Shown: positions 46,891 through 58,500 of the stretch, piece by piece | How positions within the stretch are numbered: the first letter of the stretch is position 1 | Layout: each line of letters starts with the position of its first letter | Origin: Pararge aegeria | Taxonomy: Eukaryota > Arthropoda > Insecta > Lepidoptera > Nymphalidae | Length of the DNA: 64,000 nt | Assembly: GCF_905163445.1 (NCBI RefSeq) | Contig: NC_053180.1 | Coordinates: 10,530,701-10,594,700 of the forward strand | Direction of reading: 5' to 3' | Translations under genes and position numbers: made by a program | The notes under the pieces: model-generated | Databases searched by the model: none | What the model saw: the letters and a program-made list of their open reading frames with translations, nothing else | What the model was told of the DNA's origin: nothing

Positions 46891-47094
46891 ACTAGGACTA
46901 TTAGTAAAACAAAAAACCTACAACAGTTTTATCTTTTGAAAAGAATTGGATCATAGTGAACTATGAGATTTAAAATCCATAAGCCCTTAGGTAAATTTTT
47001 ACCATTGATACATGAATATTGAATTATTTCATTTATTATTACACATTTCTTTCTCTTTTTTTATAAATTATATAATATTTTTAAATTATATTAT

Positions 47095-47312
47095 TTTATA
47101 GGATATCCATAGTTTTAAGCGTCCAAACGTCACGTCTGGCTTCACGGAAGATCAGCGCTGTGTCTGTAACAAGCACTGCAAACATGCTGAGTGAATACCA
47201 TTTTGGGATCACACCGTTCCTATAATTGTTGTGAGGACTATAAATTGGTTTTTTATTTCTAGTGTGTGTATATCCAAATAAAAGTGTTTTTTTTTCTTTC
47301 TTTCTTTTCTAG
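47095..47312 (+). mobile_element. LINE 3' UTR with (TTTC)n tail
   Basis: CAAACATGCTGAGTGAATAC, CATTTTGGGATCACAC, CCAAATAAAAGTG, then TTTCTTTCTTTC. Confidence 0.75.
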
Positions 47313-47324
47313 TTAATTAGTTAT

Positions 47325-47447
47325 CATCATCATCATCATCTTGATCAACCCAATACTAGCCCACGACAGGACAGGGGACTCCTCTCAGAATGACAAGGGC
47401 TTAGACCTTCGTCCACCACTCTGGCCAAGTGCGGATTGGTAGACTAT
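47325..47447 (-). mobile_element. S1 SINE, 3' part with (CAT)n
   Basis: CATCATCATCATCATCTTGA ... GGGGACTCCTCTCAGAATG ... GCGGATTGGTAGACTA is the complement of an S1 3' third. Confidence 0.75.
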
Positions 47448-47924
47448 AGTATATCGTAATTTTATACTCGTATATAAGTAAATACCTACTTCAATAATTA
47501 GTTTTCGTTAGAAAACTTTATTATAATTTACGATAGATAGTTCGGAGTTTCAGGCTAGTAAGTTTGTCCGAGTTATATTTGAGGTACCTATCTAAAGTAA
47601 TATATCTGTAATGTCCAGAGTTTAAAACTCGATAAGAGGAAGTTCACTAATTTCTGTTAGAGATAAATCATTTAGCATTACTTAATAAATGTTTGGTATA
47701 ACAATAGTCATAAGGTTTAAGAAAGACTTAACCTAAACGATTAAATTAGTGGTAATTAAAGCGTTTCATTTTCCGTGTGGTGACGGCAGATGAGAAATTA
47801 GAATACAGAACACCAATCCTCTCCTTTCCAAGGATGTCGTACGAGAAGACTGAAGGAATATAACTGAGAACTAACGTTACTACTACCTTCTTCGATTCGA
47901 TTCGATCTTGGAGATCACTAAACT

Positions 47925-48005
47925 GTCTTCCCAGCGCGGTGATTATGGACAAACCCTCCTGTTGGAAAAGGCCTTCAGTCAGCAGTGGACTGTTAAAGGC
48001 TTTTA
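47925..48005 (+). mobile_element. S4 repeat fragment
   Basis: CCCAGCGCGGTGATTATGGA, CAAACCCTCCTGTTGG, GTCAGCAGTGGACTGTTAAA. It accounts for the left end of a 98-codon minus frame here. Confidence 0.6.
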
Positions 48006-48539
48006 ACAATGAAGCGCCTGATAAAGTGTAAGGGATATGCATTCTAAGAACGATGTACTTTAGAACCGTACCTAAAGCGATATTAACGTGAGATCGTACC
48101 GAAACCTACTAATAAAATCAAGTGGCCAGAGAGATCAGCGAAATCGGTACTAAATTTTTAAATACTAATGTGCATTGCTAGCTTTTTTTTTAACGCTGCA
48201 CCAGGTATCACTTAACTTTCAGATATCGATAATGGAGATGGAATTTATTTCAGAAAAAAGCATGGTTTCTATTGCACAGATCCAAAATGCTTTTCTGATT
48301 TAACTCACTAGTAGGATTTATTTTGATGAAATTTTATATTAAGTTATCAATATATGTCAGCGACGTAATACTGTTATATTTTTGTAAGTTCTGTTTCTGA
48401 ATGTTTATTATAACATATATATTGTCTCAATATTTATGATTAAAATATTTATTTTTATATAAATTATGTATGTATTCGGGATGTATACCTTGTAGTGTAT
48501 GTAATTTTATGTTAGTATATTTTACGATTTAAAATTAAT

Positions 48540-48720
48540 GGTTCGGTTGTCTTTTGTTTGTCTTTATATGTGCACCAACCACTGGAAGAGATAACTACAA
48601 TTGATTAGGCCGCCCTTACGCCCTATATTAGTTCCTAAGTTTTGTTTCCTGTATTGTATATTTACTATTTGGTACAATTATTATTATTTATATCATTTAT
48701 TATTTTTCTTTTTTTTTAAA
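48540..48720 (+). mobile_element. LINE 3' UTR fragment
   Basis: CCAACCACTGGAAGAGATAA, GATTAGGCCGCCCTTACGCC, CCTGTATTGTATATTTAC; typical of CR1/jockey-like 3' UTRs. Confidence 0.55.
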
Positions 48721-49534
48721 AAATTATTAACAATGCTTAAAAATAAATTAAAAAACACTATTAAAAATTTATAAAAAAAAAAAAACCTCCACCCTCCGCT
48801 TGCGTTAATAATTAATAATTTAATAATTTGTACAATTATTATTATTATGTATTAGAGTAATGCATGTAAGTAATGCAAAAAAAAATAGGTATACTAAAAA
48901 TGTTAAAGAGTATAACCGTTAGCGTCCTTTTACGTAGTAGTCACGTTTATAAAAGAAGTAATGGTGTGTAGAGACAGCCCACGCAAATAGTGCGTAAAGC
49001 CGACGAAGCCGCAGTCAGATCTAGCGCCATAAAAATTGATATTTCTTTTCAATATCTTATTCCATACACGCAAAAAGGAAATGAATAATCAATTATGCCA
49101 TCCGTACCCTCTCTTAAAGAGAGTTTAAAAGGTCGCAGCAGTTTTATGAGCTTGGTTTGAGTCGAATCGACACATAAACATCTGAACCTCCGCGTTTACG
49201 ACCATTGCATTTCCCATTTATCTGTTCTATCGCACAGAATATTTCATAGATACTACAGTTATATTTCAGCGAATGTATGATTTAAAAATGAGTTTATTAC
49301 GTGTCCAGATTTCTCGCACATAAAATGCTCTGTTCGCATGTCCGTTGTCCCTCAGGCGAGTTTTTGATTCTACCTTTTCTACACGGAGCAACGCATTTAT
49401 TACATTAAGAAGAAAGTTTTTGGAATAAAAATATTCTGTCCAATATTTTAAAAACTACTAAAATAATCAAATTAGTATTTCACATTCACTTTAGTACATA
49501 CATACGTGTGAAATAATACATGCTACGCTTTTAG

Positions 49535-49736
49535 TACCTCCGTGGTTAGACGCTTGAATGACGAAACCGCACCTGTGTGCGTACACAGGTTGGTGGGCCC
49601 AAAACGGTTGGACAAACACCATCAAACAAGTCGCGGAGGAGATGGAAACCAGTGGCCTAGGACCGTGGATTTCGGAACTCCATACAAAAGACGTCAGTCG
49701 GTTGTAGTGAGTGTCAAGAAGTCATGACAAAATTGC
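49535..49736 (+). pseudogene. Possible RTE-like LINE C-terminal remnant
   Basis: GC-richer than its flanks. One frame holds WWAQNGWTNTIKQVAEEME, another ends PYKRRQSVVVSVKKS. Both resemble the degraded ends of RTE-type polymerases (RW.D.IK.VAG..., ...KRRQSVVVV), which suggests a frameshifted copy. No catalytic part is present; the assignment is tentative. Confidence 0.35.
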
Positions 49737-50149
49737 GCTTTTGATCTAATCTATATATTTAAAAACACCTCTAGGTTTAAGCCTTTTAAAACTAACCAAA
49801 TATTAACGACCATTTTTCTTTTTAAATTTTACGCGCATAATATAATCAGCTGTGAATGTCCCTTCCATAAAAGTTTAAGAGAAATGGTGGTGGTGACGCA
49901 AAAGATCACTAAACTTTTCCTTCACAAATATCAATTATTATTATCGGAAAAATGGTATATGCCATTTACATGGAGCTATCATTTACAGCTGCTCTGATTT
50001 ACAACGTTAGGGTGGCAATGAAATAAGAACGGCAGAATAACGTTAATGATAGGTCCCACTTTTTCCAGAGACGTTAGGCACAACGGCTATAGAGTGACTT
50101 ATGACTACAATATTTTTGTATTATTCCAGCCCATTTACATCCGGTATGA

Positions 50150-50418
50150 AACGGTAATAGCCCAGTGGTGGGACCTCGACTTCACTTTCGGGGGCCGAAT
50201 TCAAATCCCAGCTCGACACCTCTAACTTTTCACAGTTATGTATTTTTTAAGCAATTAAAATATCTCTTGCTTCGACGGTGAAGGAAAACGTTGTGAGGAA
50301 ACTTGCATGCCTGAGAGTTCTCCCGAATATCAGACTACGTTCTTAACCCCTTTTGCGAGAGGAAACCCCTGCCCTGTAGTGTGCCGGTAGTGGGTTGAAT
50401 AAGATGATGATGATGATT
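50150..50418 (+). mobile_element. S1 SINE, near full length
   Basis: AACGGTAATAGCCCAGTGG, CCGAATTCAAATCCCAGC, GTGAAGGAAAACGTTGTGAG, CCCTGTAGTGTGCCGGTAG, then (GAT)n. Confidence 0.85.
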
Positions 50419-50689
50419 TACATCCCAACTTCTCTTCCATAAGGCCTCATCTCTCATGGAAGAAATGGTTTTAAGAGCTTAATCGGTCTAACGCTGCTCC
50501 AATGCTAGTTTTTAAGTTTTAACGATTATCATCACGTCTTAAACAGAACCGACGACTTAACTCCGAGGCATAGTTAGAAACTAGACAATGCCAATACCCT
50601 ATTTCTGGACGCTAATACTGAGAAGCTACCGACAGATTGTGTTTTATTTTTTTAAATATTTAAATATACAATGCATATGGATCCTTCAT

Positions 50690-50750
50690 TAGCCTAACAT
50701 TCCACTGCTGGACAAAAGACCTCTACCGATGGAAGGGTTTGTCTTTATTG
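50690..50750 (-). mobile_element. S4 repeat fragment
   Basis: CCTAACATTCCACTGCTGGA ... GGAAGGGTTTGTC is the complement of the S4 3' end. Confidence 0.55.
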
Positions 50751-50939
50751 AAATTATCAAATTTATATATGTATATATAATTTAATATAATTATCTTGTA
50801 TAAACAAACATATACGCGAGTACAAGAACCTACGCGACGCAAACTCACACTCGCACAAACATACACTCAATCATCGAGTGTAAGTTTTAAAACCTGCAGT
50901 ATAGTTTTAAGAGTGTAATAAGCAGTAATAACCTTGTGG

Positions 50940-51197
50940 GTCGCTTTTGGTGCAGTACAAGTACAATCCCTGGCGCAAATTCACTTTTTCCCAGCAACTT
51001 TTCAGAGTTATTTGTCTTAAAATCTAAAACATCATCAGGAAACCTTCAGAGTCTCAGAGTTCTCCATAACGTTCTCAAGGAGTCTACCAATCCGCACTTA
51101 GCCAGTGTGTTGGGCTACAGCCTACACCCTTTTCTTTTTTATTTATTATTCTGAGGAGCCCCGTGCCCTGTAGTGGGCCGGTAATGGGTTGGGTAAT
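50940..51197 (+). mobile_element. S1 SINE, diverged head
   Basis: CATCATCAGGAAACCTTCAG, CATAACGTTCTCAAGGAGTC, ACCAATCCGCACTTAGCC, CCTGTAGTGGGCCGGTAATG; an extra T-rich insert lies near 51125-51150. Confidence 0.7.
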
Positions 51198-51317
51198 GGA
51201 TCTCAACAATTTATGGAGTGCACTGTCGCCTGTAATACAGGTTTTTACCTAAATCAGGGACAGTACTTTTTAAATTGCACCATTACATACATTTATTACA
51301 TACAAAAAAAAAATATC

Positions 51318-51455
51318 ACGCTGGTTAAATGGGTTGGTGATCGCAGTAAATAGTGTGGTAGTGGTGGAGGTAGTAGTAGTAGCAAAGAGGACGCTCATGC
51401 CCATCGTCCGTTGCGTTCCCTTGGTTGCCTCGTACGAGACCTGGAGGAAGAGGAG
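51318..51455 (-). mobile_element. S4 repeat with GTA/GTG microsatellite
   Basis: On the minus strand: CACCCCTCCTCTTCC, CGTACGAGGCAACCAAGGGA, a TAC/CAC repeat, then ACTGCGATCACCAACCC. The minus-strand frame with a Thr run is an accident of the microsatellite. Confidence 0.55.
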
Positions 51456-52244
51456 GGGTGGCGACAACTATATTACCATCTGCCGTTACCACACGGCAAT
51501 GCTTATGGATTAACAGGTTTAAAAGGAGTTAGGAGGATAATATTAGGCAATGGATGATGATGATAAAACAGCGCATTCGCACAAGATATTCTTTTAATTA
51601 ATGAGCCCTTAATAACTCAACTTAAAGATATCTATAAATACTAGTACCCCAGACGTCGGGGTTGGACGTTATGATACGGAAAATTTAGCCCCGAACCAGA
51701 AGCCAACAAAGGAAAGATATACCCCCAGAGATGCGAGATCGTTTTAATCAGATAATGGGCAAGATAACCTTAGGAATTTGAATTTTTATAAGAAAAAACC
51801 TCAAAGTAACATCACCTTTGCAAATTTTAAGGTATAAAGATGTAAACCAGCTTAAATTTTGTAGTATAAGAAATAAATATGATAATTTATTATAAATATA
51901 CTTTTACGTGTTAGACTTTTAATTTTCACATAACTATTTCAACCAAGATTTTAAAACGCTAAAGTTGTTTGTTGAATTGTTGTGTTTTTTTTGTTTGTCC
52001 GAAACATTTTCACATACGAGTAAGAGCGGGAGAGTGACACATTCAATGGATTTTGATACACAGATTTAATGCACGGTTCCTATGTGATATTTCTTTAGGC
52101 TGGTATTGTTCAATAGAACACATAAACCTGCTAAAATTTATAAATTATGATGAAATTAAATTTTCTTAAACAGGACTTTCTCACTGCAAATATAAACCAA
52201 GCATATAGTATATATAGTTAGTAGGGTTACTACGATACTTTTAA

Positions 52245-52309
52245 GATGTTATCTTGCTGTATATATTCATACGATACTAGTATGTATATATATACAGCAA
52301 GATATCATC
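52245..52309. repeat. 28-bp-stem hairpin
   Basis: The arm 52245-52272 (GATGTTATCTTGCTGTATAT...) pairs with 52280-52309 with only one mismatch and a small bulge; the loop is GATACTA. Pairing can extend outward with mismatches to about 52235 and 52318. Confidence 0.75.
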
Positions 52310-52319
52310 TCTCAAGTAC

Positions 52320-53060
52320 TTTTCACCACATTGCTGGAAATGCTTGAGCCTTTATATAGCATCGAGTGGCTTATGATAACCTCTGTTACCCCAAGTTCAA
52401 TCCGATGGACGCGATAAATAAGATTGCCGAGGTTATCGAGTAAATTTATGTTCGAAGAGGCTGGACAATGGCATTTTGGGCACTGATTCCTGCTAAAACA
52501 ATTTTTATACACAAAGAACTTTTCTGATAAGAATGTTCGTCGAACATCAAATATCTCAGCGGGGATTATATTGACGAAAACAATATTCAATATCACTCGA
52601 ACTATATACTTCGAGCTATATAGAGCGATCTGGATAGCAAATATTTGTACCTTTTTTTTCAGATTCATCCGGCCTCGACGGTTCTAGAGAACGAATGAAC
52701 AAATGGTCGTATATAATAAGGTTTCCACTTTTAAAATGAAACTCTTTACTGTTTATTTTACTTCATTTATTTATTTATTAGTATCCATGTCTTAACAAAG
52801 TCATGAGGCCCTGTCAGGGCCTAGCAATAAAAAAAAGTTTGACTCTTATAATTATTACAAATACACCATTTCCATCTTAAGATTCTGATTGATGTTCGCA
52901 GAAATAAATATTTATGTTTCGTATAATTTCGATTTCATGTATGTCAGAATAATTAAACACTATTTAAAGTTAATAAATCTATTATAATATTCAATAATTG
53001 CTCAGTAAATTGGTAAGACACTAAATTATGTTAAATATTACTGTGATATATCATGAAAAC
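52320..53060. other. No recognised feature
   Basis: Contains a 118-codon minus frame (52312-52668) rich in Ile/Phe/Val without recognisable domains; judged to be chance. Confidence 0.45.
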
Positions 53061-53064
53061 CATA

Positions 53065-53310
53065 CCGACCTCCCCGGGGCTAAAGTGAGTGCTGTGAATT
53101 TCAGTAGGAGGTCCCGGGTTCGATTCCCAACAGGGGCAATTTGGGAATTTATTATTCCTGAATTATCTCTGGTCTGGTCTGGTGGAAGACTTTGGCTAGT
53201 TACCACCCTACCGAAGAAGACGTGCCCGCTACCATCTCAGACTGCATTATGACTTACCACCAGGTAGGATTGCAGCCAAGAGCCAGTAGAATAAAAAAAT
53301 TGGAAGAAAA
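53065..53310 (+). mobile_element. S3 SINE with tRNA-like head, almost complete
   Basis: CCGACCTCCCCGGGGCTAAA head, GGTCCCGGGTTCGATTCCCA (exact B box), GGTCTGGTCTGGTGGAAGAC, CTACCATCTCAGACTGCATT, GGATTGCAGCCAAG, tail AATAAAAAAAT. Confidence 0.88.
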
Positions 53311-53396
53311 CTTAAGTCCTCTTTCGAAAATTACCATTTGGAACAATATTATTATGAGTAAGTATTATACGGGTACCACTCAGCCATTTTATATTT

Positions 53397-53660
53397 GAAA
53401 GAAAGAAAGAAAAATCGTCTTTATTGTCACACATTTGTGTAAAATGTTACATTGGTGTCATAAATTTGTTAAAGAATAAAAAAATAAAAATGTGTGACAA
53501 AGGAGCTTGCTCAGTAAAGCTGCATACTAAAAAGCGCAGCACTGGTTTTCAGCCAGCCCCATTTTACTTGGCACCGACTTAAAATTGTTGTAAACAAAAA
53601 AAAAATTCTATATTTGATGGACACAGGGCAAAACTTCTGAAGTGTGAAATTTTGCTCTGT
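53397..53660 (-). mobile_element. LINE 3' UTR with (GAAA)n end
   Basis: GAAAGAAAGAAAGAAAAATC, GTCTTTATTGTCACACATTT (minus-strand AATAAAG signal), TGCTCAGTAAAGCTGCATAC, GCGCAGCACTGG: a 3' UTR type common in lepidopteran LINEs. The opposite LINE tail lies 300 bases to the right. Confidence 0.7.
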
Positions 53661-53934
53661 TATACGTTGGTCCTTGAATTATTACTACTTATACAAAAAC
53701 GATGACTGATAAAGTGTTTACCCGCATTATGTACATCTCTTTAAATTGTCGGTACAGAATTTAGTGCTGCAAACTTGACTTGGTCATCTGCATAATGTCA
53801 TCAATTATTGCCGTTCTGTTATCTTAATTGTTCAGACACGTTAACAACAATCGGTCGTTTCTCACCTTGTAGATCCGTATCTCGTAATAATTTATCTACC
53901 TATCTAAACAATTGCTCTAACCAGGTTGCTTCTT

Positions 53935-54182
53935 AAATATTTTCTAATGACAATGTGAGATGGTGATAACAAAAAGAACACCCGGCTAAGTTTGTTGTGG
54001 GCTTCTTCTTAGACCAGGGCGCGATTAGAACCCTCGTAGCTTTAGTTTTAAGTTTACGATTGTAGTTATCGCCATCACTACTCACTGCTATGTACACATT
54101 TTGTATATAATAACGCATCAAAAGTGCCATCTATGTGCCTATTTGAATAAAGAAATATTTGACTTTGACTTTGACTTTGACT
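53935..54182 (+). mobile_element. LINE 3' UTR with (CTTTGA)n tail
   Basis: GAGATGGTGATAACAAAAAG, GGCTAAGTTTGTTGTGGGCT, CTTAGACCAGGGCGCGATTA, CCCTCGTAGCTTTAGTTTTA, then GAATAAAGAAATATTTGAC and repeated CTTTGA. Same 3' UTR as the 36496-37402 LINE. Confidence 0.8.
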
Positions 54183-54221
54183 ATCTTTAGCCTATTAATC
54201 TCAGAGTGCTAAGCTAGACCG

Positions 54222-54375
54222 CTCCTGTTTTTTTTATTTCACTAAAAGTTAGCCCTTGACTGCAATCTCACCTGGTGGTAAGTTATGATACAGTCTAAGA
54301 TGGTAGCGGGCTAACCTGTTAGGGAGTATGGAACTTGTATTTAACCCATACCTAATCGGTTTCTAATCGGTAAGG
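54222..54375 (-). mobile_element. S3 SINE, head truncated
   Basis: AAAAGTTAGCCCTTGACTGC, CACCTGGTGGTAAGTTATGA, TAACCTGTTAGGGAGTATGG. Confidence 0.8.
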
Positions 54376-54435
54376 ATAATATATAGAGTATAGAAGTAGA
54401 GATTTAAAACTAAGTACGCAGAAATAAGTTGAATA

Positions 54436-54500
54436 GATTAACGTGTATTGTGCGGAGGTGTCGTAAGGCGGCGCCGCGCAACCGAAGCACGTTTTTCAGA
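54436..54500. other. Small CpG-rich patch
   Basis: GTCGTAAGGCGGCGCCGCGC in AT-rich DNA. The minus frame (LKNVLRLRGAALRHLRTI) runs to a stop near 54412. Promoter, exon or repeat: undecided. Confidence 0.3.
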
Positions 54501-55055
54501 CCAGTTTATGATCTTGTTTACTTCGACAAGGTACTGAATATTAAATTCAAAGCATAGAAGACTTTAACATACTAAAAATATAGATCAAAATACTGTGACA
54601 ACTTGCTTTGCCAACTAGAACGGCTCGAGTGTATTAGATGGGCACCAAATAACTTTTACGATATTTCGTTTGGTTTGAGAAAAGAGATTTATATATATTA
54701 CAAGAAGGTTGGTTTGGTAACAAAATATAAAACTTGTAGAATACGAGTCATACTTGTGCCTGATTGTTCCGTACGTTGAAAGTTAATTATGAGATACCCT
54801 TAAGAACTGAAGTATTATTTAATTCTTATCGTTACTCTGTTTATTCGTAATAGATACATAGTTTGACTGAATATTCAACCGATAGATATTTTTATCTATT
54901 TCAAACATTATTTATTTCAGACTTACGCTTTGCAACCGGAACAGGGGCTTTACATGATAAGATAAGACAGCGATTTTATAATACTCTACATTACACTAGT
55001 ACGTACGTAATACTAATTATTTAGCAGCAAGGTAATAATATAGTTATTTTGGCAT

Positions 55056-55084
55056 TCTACTAGTAGAATTTTTCTATTAGTAGA
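55056..55084. repeat. 13-bp hairpin
   Basis: TCTACTAGTAGAA pairs with TTCTATTAGTAGA, one mismatch, 3-base loop. Confidence 0.5.
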
Positions 55085-55464
55085 CTTTTTTACAATATAC
55101 AACAAAAATATTTTTTTTATTACTAGAGTCTGTTTGTTTTTCTATTTTATTTTTATTATTTGGATACAGAACCCTAAAAAGTAGCTATCCCGATGTAAGG
55201 CTTTTATTTCAAGTAACATTATCCGCTTTGATACAAACCCTATCATGTTTATATAACTACGTGTCAGTTATTGAGCCAATGTAACAATATACCTATAATG
55301 TTTGACCGGGAAATAGGTTAAGTGGGAGTCGAGCTCCTGAATAATAAACATTTACGCACGTTAACGGTACATTATAATTACATTTCGTTAGGTATCATCA
55401 CCTTTCAGTGATACGTAATCATAATATTTTTCCATTCGTAAAACCGCACAGACATGCGTCCAAA

Positions 55465-55620
55465 CTGCCTCGAGCTGGCTAGTGTGTTTCTCTGCCTATC
55501 AAAATGGCAGCGGTCCGATTCTCGGGTGGAACTAAAACATTGTTAGGTATTGGGTAACCCAACAATCTTTCATCCTATACATTTCTAGGTATTGTCAAAG
55601 ATACCTTTACATGTACTCCT
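55465..55620 (+). mobile_element. tRNA-headed SINE fragment
   Basis: CTGCCTCGAGCTGGCTAGTG (A-box-like) and GCGGTCCGATTCTCGGGTGG (B-box-like), followed by an unassigned body. Confidence 0.45.
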
Positions 55621-55629
55621 GTAATATTA

Positions 55630-55972
55630 GGTTGCGGAAAAAGTTTCTTCGCACTTTTTAAGAAAATTCAAAACATTTTTTAATACAGTTAATTTACATT
55701 TAACTATACCATTTTGTATGTAGGTATCATTTTGACGCTGTACTATGTCCATAAACATCGCAAATTTATTCGCGGCTTGTGTTCACGAATTTCTTCATTA
55801 GATTCACTCATCTTCACAGTACGAAAAACAAATAAAAATCACACATTTTCCTAATTTAAATTTAGAATTATCTGCTTTAAAATTTAAACTTTTAATGCTA
55901 CCAAAACATACTATAATATGCGAAAAGGGAATGGGAATATAAAAAAAAAATGCGAAAACTTTTTTCCCAATC
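55630..55972. mobile_element. mariner-like MITE
   Basis: Terminal inverted repeats of about 26 bp (GGTTGCGGAAAAAGTTTCTT and, in complement, GATTGGGAAAAAAGTTTTCG), flanked on both sides by TA, the Tc1/mariner target. On the minus strand an ATG at 55811 opens a short frame (MSESNEEIREHKPR) that stops after about 22 codons, consistent with an internally deleted transposase copy. No catalytic region remains. Confidence 0.7.
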
Positions 55973-55999
55973 TATTATAAACCATAGCCGAACACAATT

Positions 56000-56240
56000 C
56001 AACATTATCGGCATTACGAGACAAGGGTCTCCTCTCAGAATTATATCTAAGGGCTAAGGCTGTATTCCACCACCAAGCTCTGATAGACTCGGCATCGACA
56101 TGGCTCGGGTACGCATGAAACGCATGCAGGTTTCCTTACGATGTTTTCCTTAAAGTTAAACTAAAAACGCACATAACTCAAAACAAAGTTCGGTGCGTGC
56201 CTCCGAATCATTTTTAGGACCGAACCGCTTTAAGGGGTAA
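56000..56240 (-). mobile_element. S1 SINE
   Basis: Complement of S1: GGGTCTCCTCTCAGAATTA, ATGCAGGTTTCCTTACGATG, AACGCACATAACTC. Confidence 0.7.
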
Positions 56241-56359
56241 GTAGGTAAGGTAATAGATATAAAATATTTAAAAAATTAATAGAAAGTATCTTCTGTAATT
56301 TTCCAATAGTAGCATAGGCGCGAGCGCAAGAAAATAAAAAAATAAACGATGAGAAATTA

Positions 56360-56463
56360 AAATTGAAGCCCGCAAACCCTTATGAGAAAATGATGGTGGG
56401 CCAAAGCTCTTAATCCATATCTGCTTTTTTATGAAAGTGGAGACATGTGTCAACAGTGGGAGT
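56360..56463 (+). mobile_element. S5 SINE 3' fragment
   Basis: GAAGCCCGCAAACCCTTATG, GATGGTGGGCCAAAGCTCTT, GGAGACATGTGTCAACAGTG. Confidence 0.5.
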
Positions 56464-56469
56464 AGGAGG

Positions 56470-57440
56470 GATTAGAGAACGCTATTCACTTTTCAAACAA
56501 ATACGTTTAGTCATTCCGGCTCGTAATTCTAATGTCGTTATCACATTTCTGCTAAGTTTGGTACAGAATAATTTTCTTTTGAAAGCACATGACATGTTCT
56601 CGAAACTTTCCTCCAAAAAGATTAAAGTTGCGTTAGTATGCTAAAAGAACATATGTAGCTTGACGAGCTCAACACTTAATAATTTTAGATTTATATTATG
56701 CTAAAAATCCGTGTTCTGAGAAGGAAGATTTTTCTAAATATATTAGTATTCCTTTAATATAGCGAAAATTTGAAACTATTTGGATACTTTGACTCTATCG
56801 AAAATATGTTTATTTATACCTACTGGGTTTATTTTCGAATCAAGGCAATATTTGAAAGTTAGGATATAGATACAAATTAATATAAAAGTACATTATTAAT
56901 ATTATTACATAAGTCATGGTTCTTTTGTTAACACATCGATTAGAAACCAACTTGAAAGCAACTCTCTCGATGCGTTTGTTATTTAAGTTCATTAACCTAG
57001 GTAGTATTTAGTTAATTCATGTTGTATCTAGATATCATATCCAATAAAATGTTGCCAATGTTTAAAGAATAACCCTGTTTAGATAAATAGATTAGCAAAG
57101 TGAGGAAACTCAACGTGCTTTAATAGCAAATTGGTAAGAAGCAGTCACGTGGCTCGGCACATGTTTCTTCCATACACCAAGTATTCGTTAAGTCGGATTT
57201 AAACTGCGTTGGTAACAACTCTCGTGAAGTTGGCTCATACGAAACTAGTTTCGTTAATGCAAACACACCAATATCTTTCCCTCCTTGTATTATATTTATT
57301 TATATAAGTCAGGATGTATTATATACATGAAATACGTATGATTAGTATACATTTTAATAGCTATAATATGTACCTACTAGTCGTAACACTAGAAATGGTG
57401 TAGTGTCTTTGTCTATTTGTTGGTTATCCATGTTCGGATC
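56470..57440. other. AT-rich, nothing recognised
   Basis: No repeat landmarks or exon-like islands. Confidence 0.5.
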
Positions 57441-57447
57441 AACCATT

Positions 57448-57640
57448 TTTTTTATTTATTCCACTACAAGTTAGCCCTTGACTGCAATCTCACCTAGTGT
57501 TTATGCAGTCTAAGATTGTAGCGTGCTGACCTATTCAGGGTTAAAGCAATTAATAAAAGCATTATACTGAATCGCTTGAATTTGTCGATTGGGTGGTTAC
57601 TAGATTTGGCCGAAGCTGCCGCGCCATCCTTAGGAAATTA
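57448..57640 (-). mobile_element. S3 SINE, diverged
   Basis: CTACAAGTTAGCCCTTGACT, GCAATCTCACCTAG, CAGTCTAAGATTGTAGCG; the left half is decayed. Confidence 0.65.
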
Positions 57641-57679
57641 TATTGTATTATAAAATAGTAATAAATGTATCATTTATTA

Positions 57680-57890
57680 AGGCCGTGGGTTCGATTCCCA
57701 CAACTGCAAAATGTTTGTGTGATGAACATGAATGTTTTTTAGTGTCTGGGTGTTTATCTGTGAGAAATTATGTATATTATTCATAAATATATTCATCAGC
57801 TATCTTAGTACCCATTTCACAAGCTATGCTTACTTTCCGGCTAGATGGGGACGTTTATATTATCGTAGTACATTTATTTATTAACGTATC
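57680..57890 (+). mobile_element. S2 SINE, 5' truncated
   Basis: Starts at AAGGCCGTGGGTTCGATTCC and runs to CCGGCTAGATGGGGACG ... CATTTATTTATT. Confidence 0.8.
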
Positions 57891-58104
57891 ATCTCGGTAA
57901 TAAGATCGATTACCGTAGTATTTTTAATTCATGCTTATATAAACTCTTATTAGAACCATTGTCTTCTAAGGAAGCCCTTCCGATAAAGTAAGAATAAACA
58001 TATATTTGGCAAGCAAGAACCGCAATGGTCCATACCGATCTTAAATATCACGCTAGTAATTTCGCAACATCCCCCATCCCCTTTCGTGTAACTAATACCA
58101 TAGT

Positions 58105-58500
58105 CTATGGAAGAGAAATGTGTCCACGCCACGTGTACGCCCTCGTCACTTTATTTAAACCACGCCTAAGGTAAATGTTGTTTTTAACACAAACAAATTA
58201 GCCTTTGACAGCAATCTCACCTTATGGTAAGTAAAGGAGCAATCTAAGAATGTAGCCTGTTTGGGGTAGGTATTGCAGTTTTTTTAAACCCATGTCCAGT
58301 ATCGGTATTTCGAAATTTAATCCCTTGCGTGCTAATAACGCCATACATATTATCTATGAAAAAGACATGTGTTTGCGCACGTGTACGCCCTCGTCACTCT
58401 ATTTACACCACGCTTAAAGTGAATGTTGTTTTTAAACACTACAAGTTACCTCTTGACTGCAATCTCACCAGATAGTAAGTGGTGCAATCTGAGAAGGTAG
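58105..58500 (-). repeat. Tandem duplication (248-bp period) carrying S3 tails
   Basis: GTGTACGCCCTCGTCACT occurs at 58133 and 58381, and similarity runs about 145 bases, including ATGTTGTTTTTAA and the S3 tail CAGCAATCTCACC / CTGCAATCTCACC. S3 was present before the duplication. Right copy: S3 continues to about 58610. Confidence 0.75.

Noticed and set aside
47746..48042. 98-codon minus frame
   Set aside because: One third is S4 repeat; the rest has no family features.
52312..52668. 118-codon minus frame with CPKCHC
   Set aside because: A CxxC pair alone is not enough; composition follows AT-rich DNA and there is no start or splice support.
53065..53130. tRNA gene
   Set aside because: A and B box-like motifs are the head of an S3 SINE; no full cloverleaf follows. 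The same holds for the S1, S2 and S5 heads.
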